Shown here: positions 34,930 to 44,102 of the stretch, one piece after another
Layout of the letters: every line of letters starts with the position of its first letter
How positions within the stretch are numbered: position 1 is the stretch's first letter
Source of the DNA: an uncultured Flavobacteriales bacterium
GTDB taxonomy: Bacteria > Bacteroidota > Bacteroidia > Flavobacteriales_D > Crocinitomicaceae
Length of the DNA stretch: 64,000 nt
Reading direction: 5' to 3'
NCBI GenBank assembly: GCA_937973685.1
Contig: CALJKJ010000029.1
Coordinates: forward strand, 8,003 to 72,002
The notes under the pieces: generated by a model
The model's input: only the letters and a program-made list of their open reading frames with translations
What the model was told of the DNA's origin: nothing
Database searches by the model: none
Made by a program: the position numbers and the translations under genes

Positions 34930-35328
34930 TTAATCAATTTTAATTTTAGAAACAGAAATAATTGCTCGCAACCAACCAATTAATAAAAGTAAACCACCGA
35001 TTGGTGTAATTGGTCCTAAAACCTTATTAAATGTAACATTGTGAAACAAATGCCCCATGGTTAAGCCATAAATGCTCACCGAGAAACAAATTACGCCAAC
35101 TAATAGAAAGCGTAACGTTGATGAGAAATTTAGTTGAAAAACACGGCCAATCGCTACTAATGCTATCAATGCTAAACCATGATAAATTTGGTATTTAACA
35201 CCTGTTTCAAAGGATTGCAATTTTTCAGTATCGTGCAACGCGTCTTTCAATGCATGTGCACCAAAAGCTCCTAGGATAATGCCAATAAAAATTAATGTAA
35301 ACCCAATGATCAACCAGCGTTTTTCCAT
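34930..35328 (-). CDS. DUF423 membrane protein
   Basis: Small inner membrane protein of 132 residues with four predicted helices and the family start GIILGAFGAHALKD near 16, plus TGVKYQIYHGLALI near 40. The DUF423 (YgdD) family has no established function. It directly abuts the metallo-hydrolase gene, with no bases between stop and start. Confidence 0.88.
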   Translation of the reverse strand: MEKRWLIIGFTLIFIGIILGAFGAHALKDALHDTEKLQSFETGVKYQIYHGLALIALVAIGRVFQLNFSSTLRFLLVGVICFSVSIYGLTMGHLFHNVTFNKVLGPITPIGGLLLLIGWLRAIISVSKIKID

Positions 35329-35334
35329 TCGAAA

Positions 35335-35682
35335 TTATGCTTTTTTCTTCGAAATCACGTTAATTAGAATATATTGAAAACGTGACTGATCTTCGTTGTA
35401 TTCATCTCGAACTTGAATTTTGATAGTAACATCATACATGTATCCTTCTTCAAAATTAAACCCATCGATTGGAACTGGAAGTGTTTCCCAAAAATCTGTA
35501 CCAATAGACGATTCTTTTTGCACGACAAAACAAGTTTTGTGACCTTCATAACCATCACATGCAACTTTTTTTGGTTGAATACGCATGGTAATCATTTCCG
35601 TTCCTCCTAAAGGCTTTTTATCTTCTAATTTCCAACTTGATAAGGAAACCAATAAAATTAATACAGGTAAAATACGTTTCAT
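35335..35682 (-). CDS. Secreted DUF4377-like protein
   Basis: Protein of 115 residues with a signal-like N-terminus (about 1-16). The rest has the pattern KKVACDGYEGHKTCFVVQKE, then IDGFNFEEGYMYDVTIKIQV, which resembles DUF4377: two conserved Cys, then a GF-x-EGY-Y-hydrophobic strand. The two Cys could form a disulfide in the periplasm. The function is unknown. It is first gene of the operon with the DUF423 and metallo-hydrolase genes. Confidence 0.6.
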   Translation of the reverse strand: MKRILPVLILLVSLSSWKLEDKKPLGGTEMITMRIQPKKVACDGYEGHKTCFVVQKESSIGTDFWETLPVPIDGFNFEEGYMYDVTIKIQVRDEYNEDQSRFQYILINVISKKKA

Positions 35683-35795
35683 CTTTTCTATTTTAAACTA
35701 TTTAATTAACGTCATTATTAACAAGAAGTTGCCTCAGCAAGGAGTAAACTTATCGGATAGTAAAAATACATTTTTTTTTGATTTAAAAAATCTCT

Positions 35796-37451
35796 TTAAT
35801 CTTTTGCTTGCATTAAGGTTTGTGCATTTTCACGAGAAACCGCTGTGATATGTTCACCAGATAGCAATTTTGCTAACGCATCTATGCGTTCTGTTTCGTT
35901 CAACAAGCATATTGCAGTATTGGTATTTTCGTTTTCAACCGACTTTTTCACTTCGTAATGCATTGCTCCAAGAGCTGCAACTTGCGGTAAATGCGTGATT
36001 GCCAATAATTGCATTTTTGAACCCATTTGTCGCAATAACTGACCAATACGCAAGGCTACTTCACCAGAAACACCCGTGTCAATTTCATCTAAAATCAAGG
36101 TTGGTAATGCTTTTTTCTGACTGATAATCGATTGAATTGCTAACATCAAGCGCGATAACTCACCACCACTGGCAACTTTTTCGATTGGTTTTTGTTCAAT
36201 TCCTTTGTTTGCAGAAAACAAACAGCTAATGGTAAGTCCACCATTACTATCCAACTGAGGTAATTGTTGCAACTCAAACGAAACGCGAGCATCAGCTAAT
36301 TTCAAGTGCTGTAAAATCGATTGTAAAGCAGTAGAAAGCTTAGTAGTCGTTTCAAAACGAACAGCATTCATTCGTTGCGCTTGTCCCTTCACTTCATCTC
36401 TAAGTTGGATTAATTCTGTGCTTACTTTTTCAATTTCTTCAGCAGTATTGGAACTAGAAAGCACTTTATCAGCGAGTGATTTTTCCAACGCAATCAATTC
36501 GTCTTGCGTGGTCAATTGATGTTTTTTTAATAACAAATAAAAACCATTCAATTGTGTTTGTAAAAATTCTATTCGTTTGGGATCTAATTCCAAATCGCTT
36601 AATTGCTTTTCCGATTCATCTGCAATATCGACCAACTCTATCAAAGTCGATTGAATACGTTCGTGAAATTCAGAAAATGAATCGTCTAGTGTACGCCATT
36701 TATCGAGTTGATGCTTCAATAAACTCAACTTACTTGCAACTCCACTTTCGTCATTAATTACCGCTGAAATAGTTGTGAAAGCTGCACGAAGCTCGTCTAA
36801 TTTATTTACTTTTTCAAGTTCTTTTTCGTAAGCGTGAAAATCGTGTTTCGTTAACGCTAATTGATTTAATTCCTCCAATTGAAACGTGACAAAAGCGATT
36901 TCTTTTTGTTCTTCACTATTTCTCTCCTTCAAAGCTACCAACAAACGCTCTTGTTTTGTAAGCTGTTGAAAAACAGCTTTGTAATGAGCGACATTTTCCA
37001 AATTATCACCAAATGAATCGATCAAATCAAATTGAAAATCACTCTTTTTTATGGCTAAGGTTTGGTGTTGTGAATGGATATAGATGAGTTGTTCTGTTAA
37101 TTCTTTTAATACAGTTAACTGAACGGGACTATCGTTGATAAAAGATCGTGATTTTCCATGAGCTAAAATTTCACGGCGAATAATGGTGTTTTCATCCCAA
37201 TCCAATTCATTCGTATCGAACCAATGTTGAAATCGTTTGTCCAACATAAAATGGGCTTCCACAACTGTTTTAGTAGTTTCATCGCGAATAACCGAATAAT
37301 CTGCTCGTTCACCTAAAATCAGGTTCAATGCACCCAGTAAAATAGATTTTCCTGAACCTGTTTCACCAGTTATGACCAAAAAACCTTTTTGAAAATCAAT
37401 ATCCGCACGGTCAATCAAGGCGAAATTGCGAATGGATAAGTGCGTTAACAT
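35796..37451 (-). CDS. recN: DNA repair protein RecN
   Basis: SMC-like ATPase for double-strand break repair, 551 residues. Walker A is ITGETGSGKSILLGAL near 28, followed by a long coiled coil (about 155-370). The C-terminal half of the ATPase carries the ABC signature VASGGELSRLMLAIQS near 430 and Walker B LILDEIDTGVSG near 460. It is last gene of the bamD-rpoZ-coaBC-DUF4835-recN run and overlaps the DUF4835 gene by one base. Confidence 0.95.
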   Translation of the reverse strand: MLTHLSIRNFALIDRADIDFQKGFLVITGETGSGKSILLGALNLILGERADYSVIRDETTKTVVEAHFMLDKRFQHWFDTNELDWDENTIIRREILAHGKSRSFINDSPVQLTVLKELTEQLIYIHSQHQTLAIKKSDFQFDLIDSFGDNLENVAHYKAVFQQLTKQERLLVALKERNSEEQKEIAFVTFQLEELNQLALTKHDFHAYEKELEKVNKLDELRAAFTTISAVINDESGVASKLSLLKHQLDKWRTLDDSFSEFHERIQSTLIELVDIADESEKQLSDLELDPKRIEFLQTQLNGFYLLLKKHQLTTQDELIALEKSLADKVLSSSNTAEEIEKVSTELIQLRDEVKGQAQRMNAVRFETTTKLSTALQSILQHLKLADARVSFELQQLPQLDSNGGLTISCLFSANKGIEQKPIEKVASGGELSRLMLAIQSIISQKKALPTLILDEIDTGVSGEVALRIGQLLRQMGSKMQLLAITHLPQVAALGAMHYEVKKSVENENTNTAICLLNETERIDALAKLLSGEHITAVSRENAQTLMQAKD

Positions 37452-38353
37452 TAGTTGAGAATTTCTTCGTATTTGGATGAATTTGCAGGATCGATTTTCT
37501 TTAAAATCGTAACAATTTCAATTTTATCCTGTTGGGAGGCATCCGCATATAAGTTTTTTAATTCGGTCAATTTTGCTTGAACAAACGTCAATACATTGAT
37601 TGAATTTGGACGTACAGCTGAAATTTTAGATAGATTATTAAGAGCAGCTGAAATTGCTTTGCGTGCCTCATCTTTTTTATCGTACAACTGATCTATTCCT
37701 TTTCGGTGGTAGTCATAAAAACACTCTCTCAGTGGATCAAACAACTGTTGTAAGGAATTATCAACTAACCAATAACGATTTCTTTTACCTGGTTCGTTTG
37801 ACTTCCAACCCAAACCTCCCATTGTTTGAGCATTGGAAACAATTTGTTGTGCTTCCGTGAAATAGGGAGTTCCTCCTTTTAATGAAAACGAATCGTAATC
37901 CAATCCAATGATGTAATACGCATAAAAAGCTAGAATCGACGTTAAATTATCTCTGAATTGATTAGGCGCATAAATCAATACGGTATTTCTAGAATAGGAG
38001 AACTGTAAATTATCGTCTTGAAAATTAAAAATATTTGTATTGTAAGAACCGTTAAAAGCAGGGCGCGACGATTGAATTTGTAATGCACCTGTGAAATTAC
38101 CGTTATTAATCGTATTGATTTGAATTTGTAATTGACAATTGATTCGTTCTTCAACAGTGAATTTATCTTTTGTCCATTTGGTGTTGTTCATCATGTCGTA
38201 CACCGTTTGTCGTACTTGCTCCAATAATTCTTTTTCAGCAGAAGTTACTTCTGTATTGATATTGGAAATGATAGAGACAGTACAATTCAATTCTTGCGCT
38301 AGAACAACTGGTGCAAGCAAAAACAAATAAAGGAAAAGCAGGTATTTTTTCAT
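37451..38353 (-). CDS. DUF4835 protein (PorD-like, type IX secretion-linked)
   Basis: Secreted or outer-membrane-associated protein of about 300 residues with a signal peptide (1-20, cut after VVLA). It carries the DUF4835 features: ELNCTVSIISN directly after cleavage, FQDDNLQFSYSRNTVLIYAP near 100, and YYIIGLDYDSFSLKGGTPYF near 145. In databases the family is linked to type IX secretion under the name PorD; I recall this link rather than see it in the sequence. I start at ATG 38353, one base after the coaBC stop, because the signal peptide begins there. Confidence 0.82.
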   Translation of the reverse strand: MKKYLLFLYLFLLAPVVLAQELNCTVSIISNINTEVTSAEKELLEQVRQTVYDMMNNTKWTKDKFTVEERINCQLQIQINTINNGNFTGALQIQSSRPAFNGSYNTNIFNFQDDNLQFSYSRNTVLIYAPNQFRDNLTSILAFYAYYIIGLDYDSFSLKGGTPYFTEAQQIVSNAQTMGGLGWKSNEPGKRNRYWLVDNSLQQLFDPLRECFYDYHRKGIDQLYDKKDEARKAISAALNNLSKISAVRPNSINVLTFVQAKLTELKNLYADASQQDKIEIVTILKKIDPANSSKYEEILN

Positions 38354-38354
38354 G

Positions 38355-39554
38355 TTAACTTTCGGCATAAATTGCATCAATTATTTTAGTAGCTAATGCT
38401 GTTTTAGCTTGTAACTCAAAACTACGAATTTTATTGTTTTTATCTATGAAAGTTACTGCATTTGTTGTTGTTCCAAAACCTACACCTTCAGGTCCGATCT
38501 CATTGAGAACAATTGCATCCAAGTGTTTACTTTCTAATTTTCCTTTGGCGTAATCGAGTCCATTTGTTGTTTCCAAAGCAAAACCAACTACTTTTTGTGT
38601 AGACGTTTTGTGTTGGGCTGCCCAAGCCAGTATATCTGGATTTTTAGTTAACTCAATTGTTAAGGTCTCGTTTGATTTTTTCAATTTATTATCCGCAACA
38701 GCTATTGGTCTGTAATCGGCAACTGCAGCTGAAAAAACACCAACATGACAAGTTTCCCAATGAATCTGAACTGCAGCTAACATTTCATGAGCAGATTTAA
38801 CAGGAACAACTGTAACATGTTCATGAACCAATTGGCAAGCTGTGGGACCAGTAATCAACACAACTTCAGCACCTTTTCGTGCTGCTGCTTCAGCCAATGC
38901 AAAACCCATTTTACCAGAAGAATGATTACCAATAAAACGAACAGGATCAATCGCTTCGTAAGTTGGTCCAGCAGTTATCAAAATGCGTTGCTTTATCAAT
39001 CGTTCATCGCGTTCAAAAAAATCACCTAAATGAGAAAGCATTGTTTCTGGTTCTGCCATTCGGCCTTCACCCTGCAAACCAGATGCTAAAAACCCTGATT
39101 CAGCTGGAATAATACGCGTTCCATCTGCTGCAAGTTGAGAAATATTTCGTTTTGTTGTTGGATGAGCGTACATATCTAAATCCATTGCAGGTGCAATGAA
39201 AATAGGACATTTGGCACTTAAAAAAGTAGCTAATAAAAAATTATCGGAAAAGCCGTTAGCCATTTTAGCTAATGAACTAGCTGTTACTGGCGCGAAAATC
39301 ATGCAATCAGCCCACAAGGCCCATTCAACATGATTCGTCCAAGCACCTGTTTTTGGATCATAAAATTCAATTCCAACAGGATTTTCAGAGAGTGTAGCGA
39401 CAGTTAGTGGTGTTATAAAATGAGTAGCGGCAGGAGTCATCATACATCTGACCTCTGCCGCTTCGTTTTTTAACAGTCGTATGAAGGATGCTATTTTATA
39501 AGCCGCTATGCCACCGGTAATACCGACGAGAATGCGTTTCCCTTTTAACGACAT
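38355..39554 (-). CDS. coaBC: Bifunctional phosphopantothenoylcysteine decarboxylase/synthetase
   Basis: Coenzyme A synthesis. The N-terminal CoaC flavoprotein domain (about 1-180) starts GKRILVGITGGIAAYKIASF and includes FIAPAMDLDMYAHPTT. The C-terminal CoaB domain (about 185-399) has ILITAGPTYEAIDPVRFIGN followed by HSSGKMG, then VGFALETTNG. At 399 residues it has standard length. It lies in the conserved bamD-rpoZ-coaBC order, 6 bases after rpoZ. Confidence 0.95.
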   Translation of the reverse strand: MSLKGKRILVGITGGIAAYKIASFIRLLKNEAAEVRCMMTPAATHFITPLTVATLSENPVGIEFYDPKTGAWTNHVEWALWADCMIFAPVTASSLAKMANGFSDNFLLATFLSAKCPIFIAPAMDLDMYAHPTTKRNISQLAADGTRIIPAESGFLASGLQGEGRMAEPETMLSHLGDFFERDERLIKQRILITAGPTYEAIDPVRFIGNHSSGKMGFALAEAAARKGAEVVLITGPTACQLVHEHVTVVPVKSAHEMLAAVQIHWETCHVGVFSAAVADYRPIAVADNKLKKSNETLTIELTKNPDILAWAAQHKTSTQKVVGFALETTNGLDYAKGKLESKHLDAIVLNEIGPEGVGFGTTTNAVTFIDKNNKIRSFELQAKTALATKIIDAIYAES

Positions 39555-39560
39555 GATTAT

Positions 39561-39878
39561 TTAGTCTTGAATCGGACGAATATAAATTTGACCTTCCAAT
39601 TTTTCCTCGATTGCAACAGCAACTGATTTCGGAAGTTTTTCGTAGTAACGTGAAATTTCAATTTGCTCACGGTTTTCAAAAATCTCTTCCAAATTGTCTG
39701 TAGATGAAGCGAACTCTTGCAATTTAGCAGTTAATTCTTCTTTCATCGTTGAGCTGATTTGATTAGCACGTTTTGCCATCACCACGATTGACTCATAGAT
39801 ATTGTTTGTATCTTGTTCTAAATCAATTGTGTTACGTGTGATCGTTGAACGTTCTGCATTCATGTTTTTGAAACTCAT
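39561..39878 (-). CDS. rpoZ: RNA polymerase omega subunit, Bacteroidota type
   Basis: Small RNA polymerase subunit of 105 residues. The family region runs NTIDLEQDTNNIYESIVVMA-KRANQISSTMKEEL, where ANQIS is the omega hallmark (usually RA-Q). The C-terminal half is specific to Bacteroidota. Its position between bamD and coaBC supports the call. It lies 6 bases after bamD. A second ATG five codons in is possible. Confidence 0.85.
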   Translation of the reverse strand: MSFKNMNAERSTITRNTIDLEQDTNNIYESIVVMAKRANQISSTMKEELTAKLQEFASSTDNLEEIFENREQIEISRYYEKLPKSVAVAIEEKLEGQIYIRPIQD

Positions 39879-39884
39879 TTGTGT

Positions 39885-40682
39885 CTATTTTAATGTTTTT
39901 CCGGAAGTCTTTAACGCTTCTACTTTTGTTTTGTAGCCTTCCAATTCGCGAAGATACGAGGAATTTGGAAATTCAGCAAGAAAATCAAGATAACTTTCTG
40001 TTGTTTTCTCAATTCGTTCTTCCAATTTTGTGTCGATACTATTAACCGTTAAGAAATAATAATTTTTAACTAGTAGGTATGCAACTTCCTCTCGGTAAGT
40101 TGAGATTGGGTAATTATCTAAAAATGATGCCCCCGAAACAGCAGCAGCACGGAAGTTTTCTGTTTTATCATACAAACGCACATTCAATACTTCTTTGGTT
40201 TGTAATTTGAAACGCAATTGATCCATTATCAAATTACAGGTATCCACATGAGATGAATTTGGAAACCGTGTAATAAAACTTTGTAATTCGTTCAAGGCCA
40301 TTTCTGTTTCATTTTGATCTAAAGATGCTTCTGGACTATTTTCCACAGCACACAATGCAGCAAGAAATATCGTTTCTTCAACAAAATTTGAATACGGAAA
40401 TTTGGTTTGAAACGATGTTAAGTAATAACTTGCCAAATACCAATCACCATAGTTGTAGGCAGCTTTACCTAAACGATAAAAAGAAACTTCTCCTTGCGGT
40501 GATTTTGGAGAACGCTGAAAAACTTGCTCGTAAAGTGTAATTGAACGTTCGTATTTTTTGTCCGCAAACAAACGATTAGCCTCGTTGTATTTCGCTTCGT
40601 AATCATCTGACTTTACAATTTGATTGTAAGAGCTACAAGAAACGAGCGATAATAGTATTAATAAAGTAACTACAAATTTCAT
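39885..40682 (-). CDS. bamD: Outer membrane assembly lipoprotein BamD
   Basis: TPR lipoprotein of the BAM complex, which folds beta-barrel proteins into the outer membrane; about 265 residues. Lipobox LLSLVSC near 10-16, then TPR repeats: EANRLFADKKYERSITLYEQ near 35, FYRLGKAAYNYGDWYLASYY near 70. First gene of the five-gene operon. I use the ATG at 40682; the ATG three codons earlier overlaps the -7 promoter element and could not be transcribed from it. Confidence 0.9.
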   Translation of the reverse strand: MKFVVTLLILLSLVSCSSYNQIVKSDDYEAKYNEANRLFADKKYERSITLYEQVFQRSPKSPQGEVSFYRLGKAAYNYGDWYLASYYLTSFQTKFPYSNFVEETIFLAALCAVENSPEASLDQNETEMALNELQSFITRFPNSSHVDTCNLIMDQLRFKLQTKEVLNVRLYDKTENFRAAAVSGASFLDNYPISTYREEVAYLLVKNYYFLTVNSIDTKLEERIEKTTESYLDFLAEFPNSSYLRELEGYKTKVEALKTSGKTLK

Positions 40683-40688
40683 AGGAGA

Positions 40689-40696
40689 CAAAAATA
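40689..40696 (-). promoter_or_regulatory. -7 element for the bamD operon
   Basis: TATTTTTG on the minus strand, exact consensus. It ends 6 bases upstream of the ATG at 40682, so the mRNA would have almost no leader. Confidence 0.5.
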
Positions 40697-40727
40697 GGAT
40701 AAAAATCTGCGCGAAGAAATTAAAAAA

Positions 40728-41540
40728 TCACAATATTCTACCTGATTTCATTTCCATTAAACGCATCAAGCGTTCCATCACGCTTATTTCAGTCTCAAAA
40801 TAATGCTGCACAACCGAAATTAATTGGTCTTTTGTATAGTCATTTTCTATAATCGGATTAAACCGAAAGTAATGCCAGTTTTTATGCAGTTTGACATCAT
40901 TTTGAAATTGTTCGTGCTGTTGTTCTACAAATAATTGTTCTTCGGTTGGAGTAGTTGATAAACCTGAACCGATACTCAAAAAGATCAATGATTCATCGTG
41001 ATACAAACAATTTGCAAGGTTAGCTGCATGGAAAATAGGATTTCTCATTTGTAAGCTTGCATAAGCCAACTGTTTATTACCCCAGTTTGCATTTTGGTTC
41101 AATGTAATATCATTAACACAAGCTTTCAAAACAGTATTCAATGAAGCATTCGTTATTGTAGGACGGGTACTTGAGAAAAAATAGGGCTCATCCATTTGCT
41201 TGTCAAGGCAAACAAACGAAAAATGTTTTTTTAAATCCATCAACAATGTTTCATCCTGAAAATAACTAGCTAAAAGTCCAGCAATCGTTTTGTTTTCAGT
41301 AAAAATCTGATGTTCGAGTGAAGCGACTGTTTTTGTTAAATCAGATTTGTTTTGAGCAATTAATGCCGTTAGTAACGTAGCATTTCCACTGCCAACTGCA
41401 ACATCTATCCAATTAAATACTTTGGAGTCGTTTATAAACAATGCGTGCTGTTCAGCAATGTGGTTGAGCCCTAAAACAGGAATTGACAAGGAATGTTCTC
41501 CCCCATCCAATACGAGTACGATGCGATAATTACCTGTCAT
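40728..41540 (-). CDS. Patatin-fold protein lacking catalytic residues
   Basis: Protein of 270 residues, not a clear member of any named family. The opening IVLVLDGGEHSLSIPVLGLNHI and the later FNWIDVAVGSGNATLL align by eye with patatin lipases, where the same places read DGGG-x-RG-x-x-P and F-D-L-x-x-G-T-S-x-G. Here the oxyanion-loop Arg-Gly is lost and GxSxG has become GSGNA, with Gly at the serine position. The region NPIFHAANLANCLYHDESLIFLSIGSG matches the patatin block after the DGG, but the dyad Asp is absent. I infer a non-catalytic patatin fold, perhaps lipid-binding. The gene stands alone. Confidence 0.5.
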   Translation of the reverse strand: MTGNYRIVLVLDGGEHSLSIPVLGLNHIAEQHALFINDSKVFNWIDVAVGSGNATLLTALIAQNKSDLTKTVASLEHQIFTENKTIAGLLASYFQDETLLMDLKKHFSFVCLDKQMDEPYFFSSTRPTITNASLNTVLKACVNDITLNQNANWGNKQLAYASLQMRNPIFHAANLANCLYHDESLIFLSIGSGLSTTPTEEQLFVEQQHEQFQNDVKLHKNWHYFRFNPIIENDYTKDQLISVVQHYFETEISVMERLMRLMEMKSGRIL

Positions 41541-41631
41541 ACTAACAAGTTAGTGAATGCAGTAATTACAAAAGACAACAAATGATAAAAACCGACTATC
41601 CAGTTAATATTGAGCCTGTTTGAAGAAACGT

Positions 41632-42618
41632 TTACTTAACGCGTAATGATTGTCCGGGTTGAATGACACTTGTTACACGTAAACCATTCAAGCTACAAAT
41701 TTTAGAAACAGTAGTATTGTTTCTTGTTGCAATTTCAGATAAGGTATCACCTGGACGTACTTTGTAATATTTTTTTGTTCGTGCAGGCTCTGCTCTTCTT
41801 ACTGGAGGTATTGGTGTAGTTGGATTGGTCACTAACGCATTTGGATCAACAGGTTCGCCTAAAACAGCATCGCTTGGTTTGGCACCAGGGCGAAAAATCG
41901 CACTGTGAATGAACAAGTTTTCGTCTTTCACTTGATTGAGTGAAAAATCAATCACTTCCTCCGGATTCATTGGTGCATCGTAAAAACGAACTTCAAAGTG
42001 CAAATGCGCACCAAAAGAACGGCCTGTATTCCCCCCTAATCCTATTGGTTCACCTGCTTCAACTAATTGATCAGGCACAACCAAATGCTTGCTCAAATGC
42101 GCGTAAAATGTTTCTAATCCATTGTAATGACGAACAATAACCAAGTTGCCAAAACCACCATCATTCCATTTTGCATAGCGAATCTTCCCTGCCCAAACGG
42201 AGCGTACTGTATCACCAACATTCAAATCTAAATCAATTCCGTTGTGGTATCGTCCGCTTCTAAAACCGTAACGTGACGTTACAATTCCAGGGACTGGCAT
42301 CTTGAAATCTTTGTGCTTTTCATCCATTACACACAACCAAAACGTGTCTTTTAGTTTTGACATGTCGTTTCCTCTTTCAGAGGTGAAACATTGGTTATTG
42401 TCCCATTTTTGGGTGAAACGAAAAGCCGTGTCTTTTTCAAAAATTGAATGCAACCAAGGATTTAAAACACCATTGAATTGTTTGTCTTCCAAATACTTCC
42501 ATGTGCGATTTGCATAAATCAACATCGTACCCTTTGACGTTTTTATGGTGTCGATAACGACTTGTCCAAACAACGATGTGAAACTAAAAAGAGCAAATAC
42601 GATGAGTAATTTTTTCAT
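41632..42618 (-). CDS. M23 family metallopeptidase with C-terminal LysM
   Basis: Secreted peptidoglycan hydrolase or regulator of 328 residues. Signal peptide about 1-18; M23 domain about 105-215 with zinc ligands in RYHNGIDLDLNVGD (H-x3-D) and GAHLHFEVRF (H-x-H); then a Pro-rich linker and a LysM domain at the C-terminus (YKVRPGDTLSEIATRNNTT). Both zinc motifs are intact, so it is probably an active endopeptidase. Confidence 0.92.
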   Translation of the reverse strand: MKKLLIVFALFSFTSLFGQVVIDTIKTSKGTMLIYANRTWKYLEDKQFNGVLNPWLHSIFEKDTAFRFTQKWDNNQCFTSERGNDMSKLKDTFWLCVMDEKHKDFKMPVPGIVTSRYGFRSGRYHNGIDLDLNVGDTVRSVWAGKIRYAKWNDGGFGNLVIVRHYNGLETFYAHLSKHLVVPDQLVEAGEPIGLGGNTGRSFGAHLHFEVRFYDAPMNPEEVIDFSLNQVKDENLFIHSAIFRPGAKPSDAVLGEPVDPNALVTNPTTPIPPVRRAEPARTKKYYKVRPGDTLSEIATRNNTTVSKICSLNGLRVTSVIQPGQSLRVK

Positions 42619-42648
42619 GAAATAATATTATCTGAACTATTTTGGGTG

Positions 42649-42656
42649 CAAATATA
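42649..42656 (-). promoter_or_regulatory. -7 element for the M23 peptidase gene
   Basis: TATATTTG on the minus strand, exact consensus, 31 bases before the ATG. Confidence 0.5.
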
Positions 42657-42711
42657 GCCTAAAAAAGTGCAAGGAAAGGTCAAAAAAAAGTTAATTACGA
42701 TAGTTTATGCG

Positions 42712-43590
42712 TTAATTTGCTAACACTTTTTCAGCCATTCCGTTTACATCCATGATAATCAAATCATAAAACAAATCTTCATTGGGTTTCACCAAATCAA
42801 CCATACCTTTTGAACCGTAAGCTTGAGAAGGCGGAACCAAAATCCATAATTTATCAAATAATTTTGTCCCAAGCAATGCTTTTTTCAAACCAGGAATCAA
42901 ACTCACATCTTTCATTCCAAATTGGAAAGGAACATTACGCTGGTACGAATTATCGTAACGTGGATTTGATTTCGTTCCTACAAAATAATGTATGGCCACT
43001 TGCGCATTTTCATCAATCGTATGTGCTTGCATTTCTTTGTTTTCTTCTAATAACCAAACTTTTACGCCGTTAACAGTTTTAGTTGGTTTTACTTTTTTTC
43101 CAACACGCAATAGTACAATGTTTGGCGAATTCGGAGGAATTAAATTTGGAATACCTTTTTCTCCACGTGCTAAATTAGGTGGTAAGTATATTTCAACAAA
43201 ATCACCAACATGCAACTCGTTAAAAGCCATGTCCCAACCAATTGTTTGCATGTTGTAGCCAACTAAATATGGAATCATTGCGCGTTTTAACAGATGGTTT
43301 CCATCAACTACATCGCCTGATGGCAATTGCAATTTGAAATTGATTTCTACAACTTCACCCGGTTTAATTGCTGGACCATTTCCTTTCTTAAACCATTGGA
43401 TTTTCAAACCACTAGGGAATTGTTTTTTTTCAACGATTGTTTTCAAAGGATCTAATAATCGTTCCGATGAAGTACGATTATCAGCTTTTGCTGTTATTGT
43501 CGTTTCCTGCTTTTCAACAGTTTTCACACCTGAAGTTTCACAAGAAAACAACAGAGCACATGTACTTACAATTATTAGTGATTTTTTCAT
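42712..43590 (-). CDS. FKBP-type peptidyl-prolyl isomerase lipoprotein, two domains
   Basis: Lipoprotein of 292 residues (lipobox CALLFSC, Cys at 16). It holds two FKBP-like units in tandem: about 55-165 (GPAIKPGEVVEINFKLQLPSG, then VGDFVEIYLPPNLARGEKG) and about 185-285 (VSLIPGLKKALLGTKLFDKL, then ILVPPSQAYGSKGM). The second retains the PP-x-AYG motif, the first the PP-x-LARG variant, so both keep the FKBP core. It probably acts as a periplasmic or outer membrane folding factor. It overlaps the preceding FKBP gene by 4 bases. Confidence 0.82.
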   Translation of the reverse strand: MKKSLIIVSTCALLFSCETSGVKTVEKQETTITAKADNRTSSERLLDPLKTIVEKKQFPSGLKIQWFKKGNGPAIKPGEVVEINFKLQLPSGDVVDGNHLLKRAMIPYLVGYNMQTIGWDMAFNELHVGDFVEIYLPPNLARGEKGIPNLIPPNSPNIVLLRVGKKVKPTKTVNGVKVWLLEENKEMQAHTIDENAQVAIHYFVGTKSNPRYDNSYQRNVPFQFGMKDVSLIPGLKKALLGTKLFDKLWILVPPSQAYGSKGMVDLVKPNEDLFYDLIIMDVNGMAEKVLAN

Positions 43591-44102
43591 TCTAATCCAA
43601 TCAATTCAATATCTACAACTAATGGAGAAAGCGGGGGAATTTCTTTCATATCTCCCACCAATCCATGCGCTAAATGACTTGGGAAAATCAATTTTGCTTT
43701 TTCTCCAACATGCATTTTTTTAATTCCTTCGTGAATTCCAGACTCCATTTCGCTGTTATCTACAACAAAAACATCTAATTCATCTGGAGCCGTTTCGTAA
43801 CACACTTTGCCATCAAGCAACGAAATTTTGTAATGAACTTTTGCAGATTGCCCTTTTTGTGGAAGAGGCCCAGTAGCTTGTTTGCCAATTACATAGCGCA
43901 AACCTGTTCCTGTTTTTTCAACTTTCCAAGCTTCGTGTTGTGCTAAAAACAAATCTATGTCTATTTCTTGTTCTTGCATCAACGATTTATTCAAATCTGT
44001 TGATTTTTCTTGATTCCACTCTGGAATTGGTTTTTCTGTTTTTTGAGACGAGCAAGCAATCAAACCACAAAAACACCCACAAATTAGCGCTAAACGTATC
44101 AT
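43587..44102 (-). CDS. FKBP-type peptidyl-prolyl isomerase lipoprotein, single domain
   Basis: Lipoprotein of 171 residues (lipobox CGLIAC, Cys at 17). An FKBP domain (about 70-170) carries GQSAKVHYKISLLDGKVCYE, GIHEGIKKMHVGEKAKLIFP and HLAHGLVG. It is similar in layout to GldI-like lipoproteins of gliding Flavobacteria, but motility genes are not nearby, so I do not assign that name. It sits between a DHH phosphoesterase gene and a second FKBP gene, overlapping each by 4 bases. Confidence 0.82.
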   Translation of the reverse strand: MIRLALICGCFCGLIACSSQKTEKPIPEWNQEKSTDLNKSLMQEQEIDIDLFLAQHEAWKVEKTGTGLRYVIGKQATGPLPQKGQSAKVHYKISLLDGKVCYETAPDELDVFVVDNSEMESGIHEGIKKMHVGEKAKLIFPSHLAHGLVGDMKEIPPLSPLVVDIELIGLE

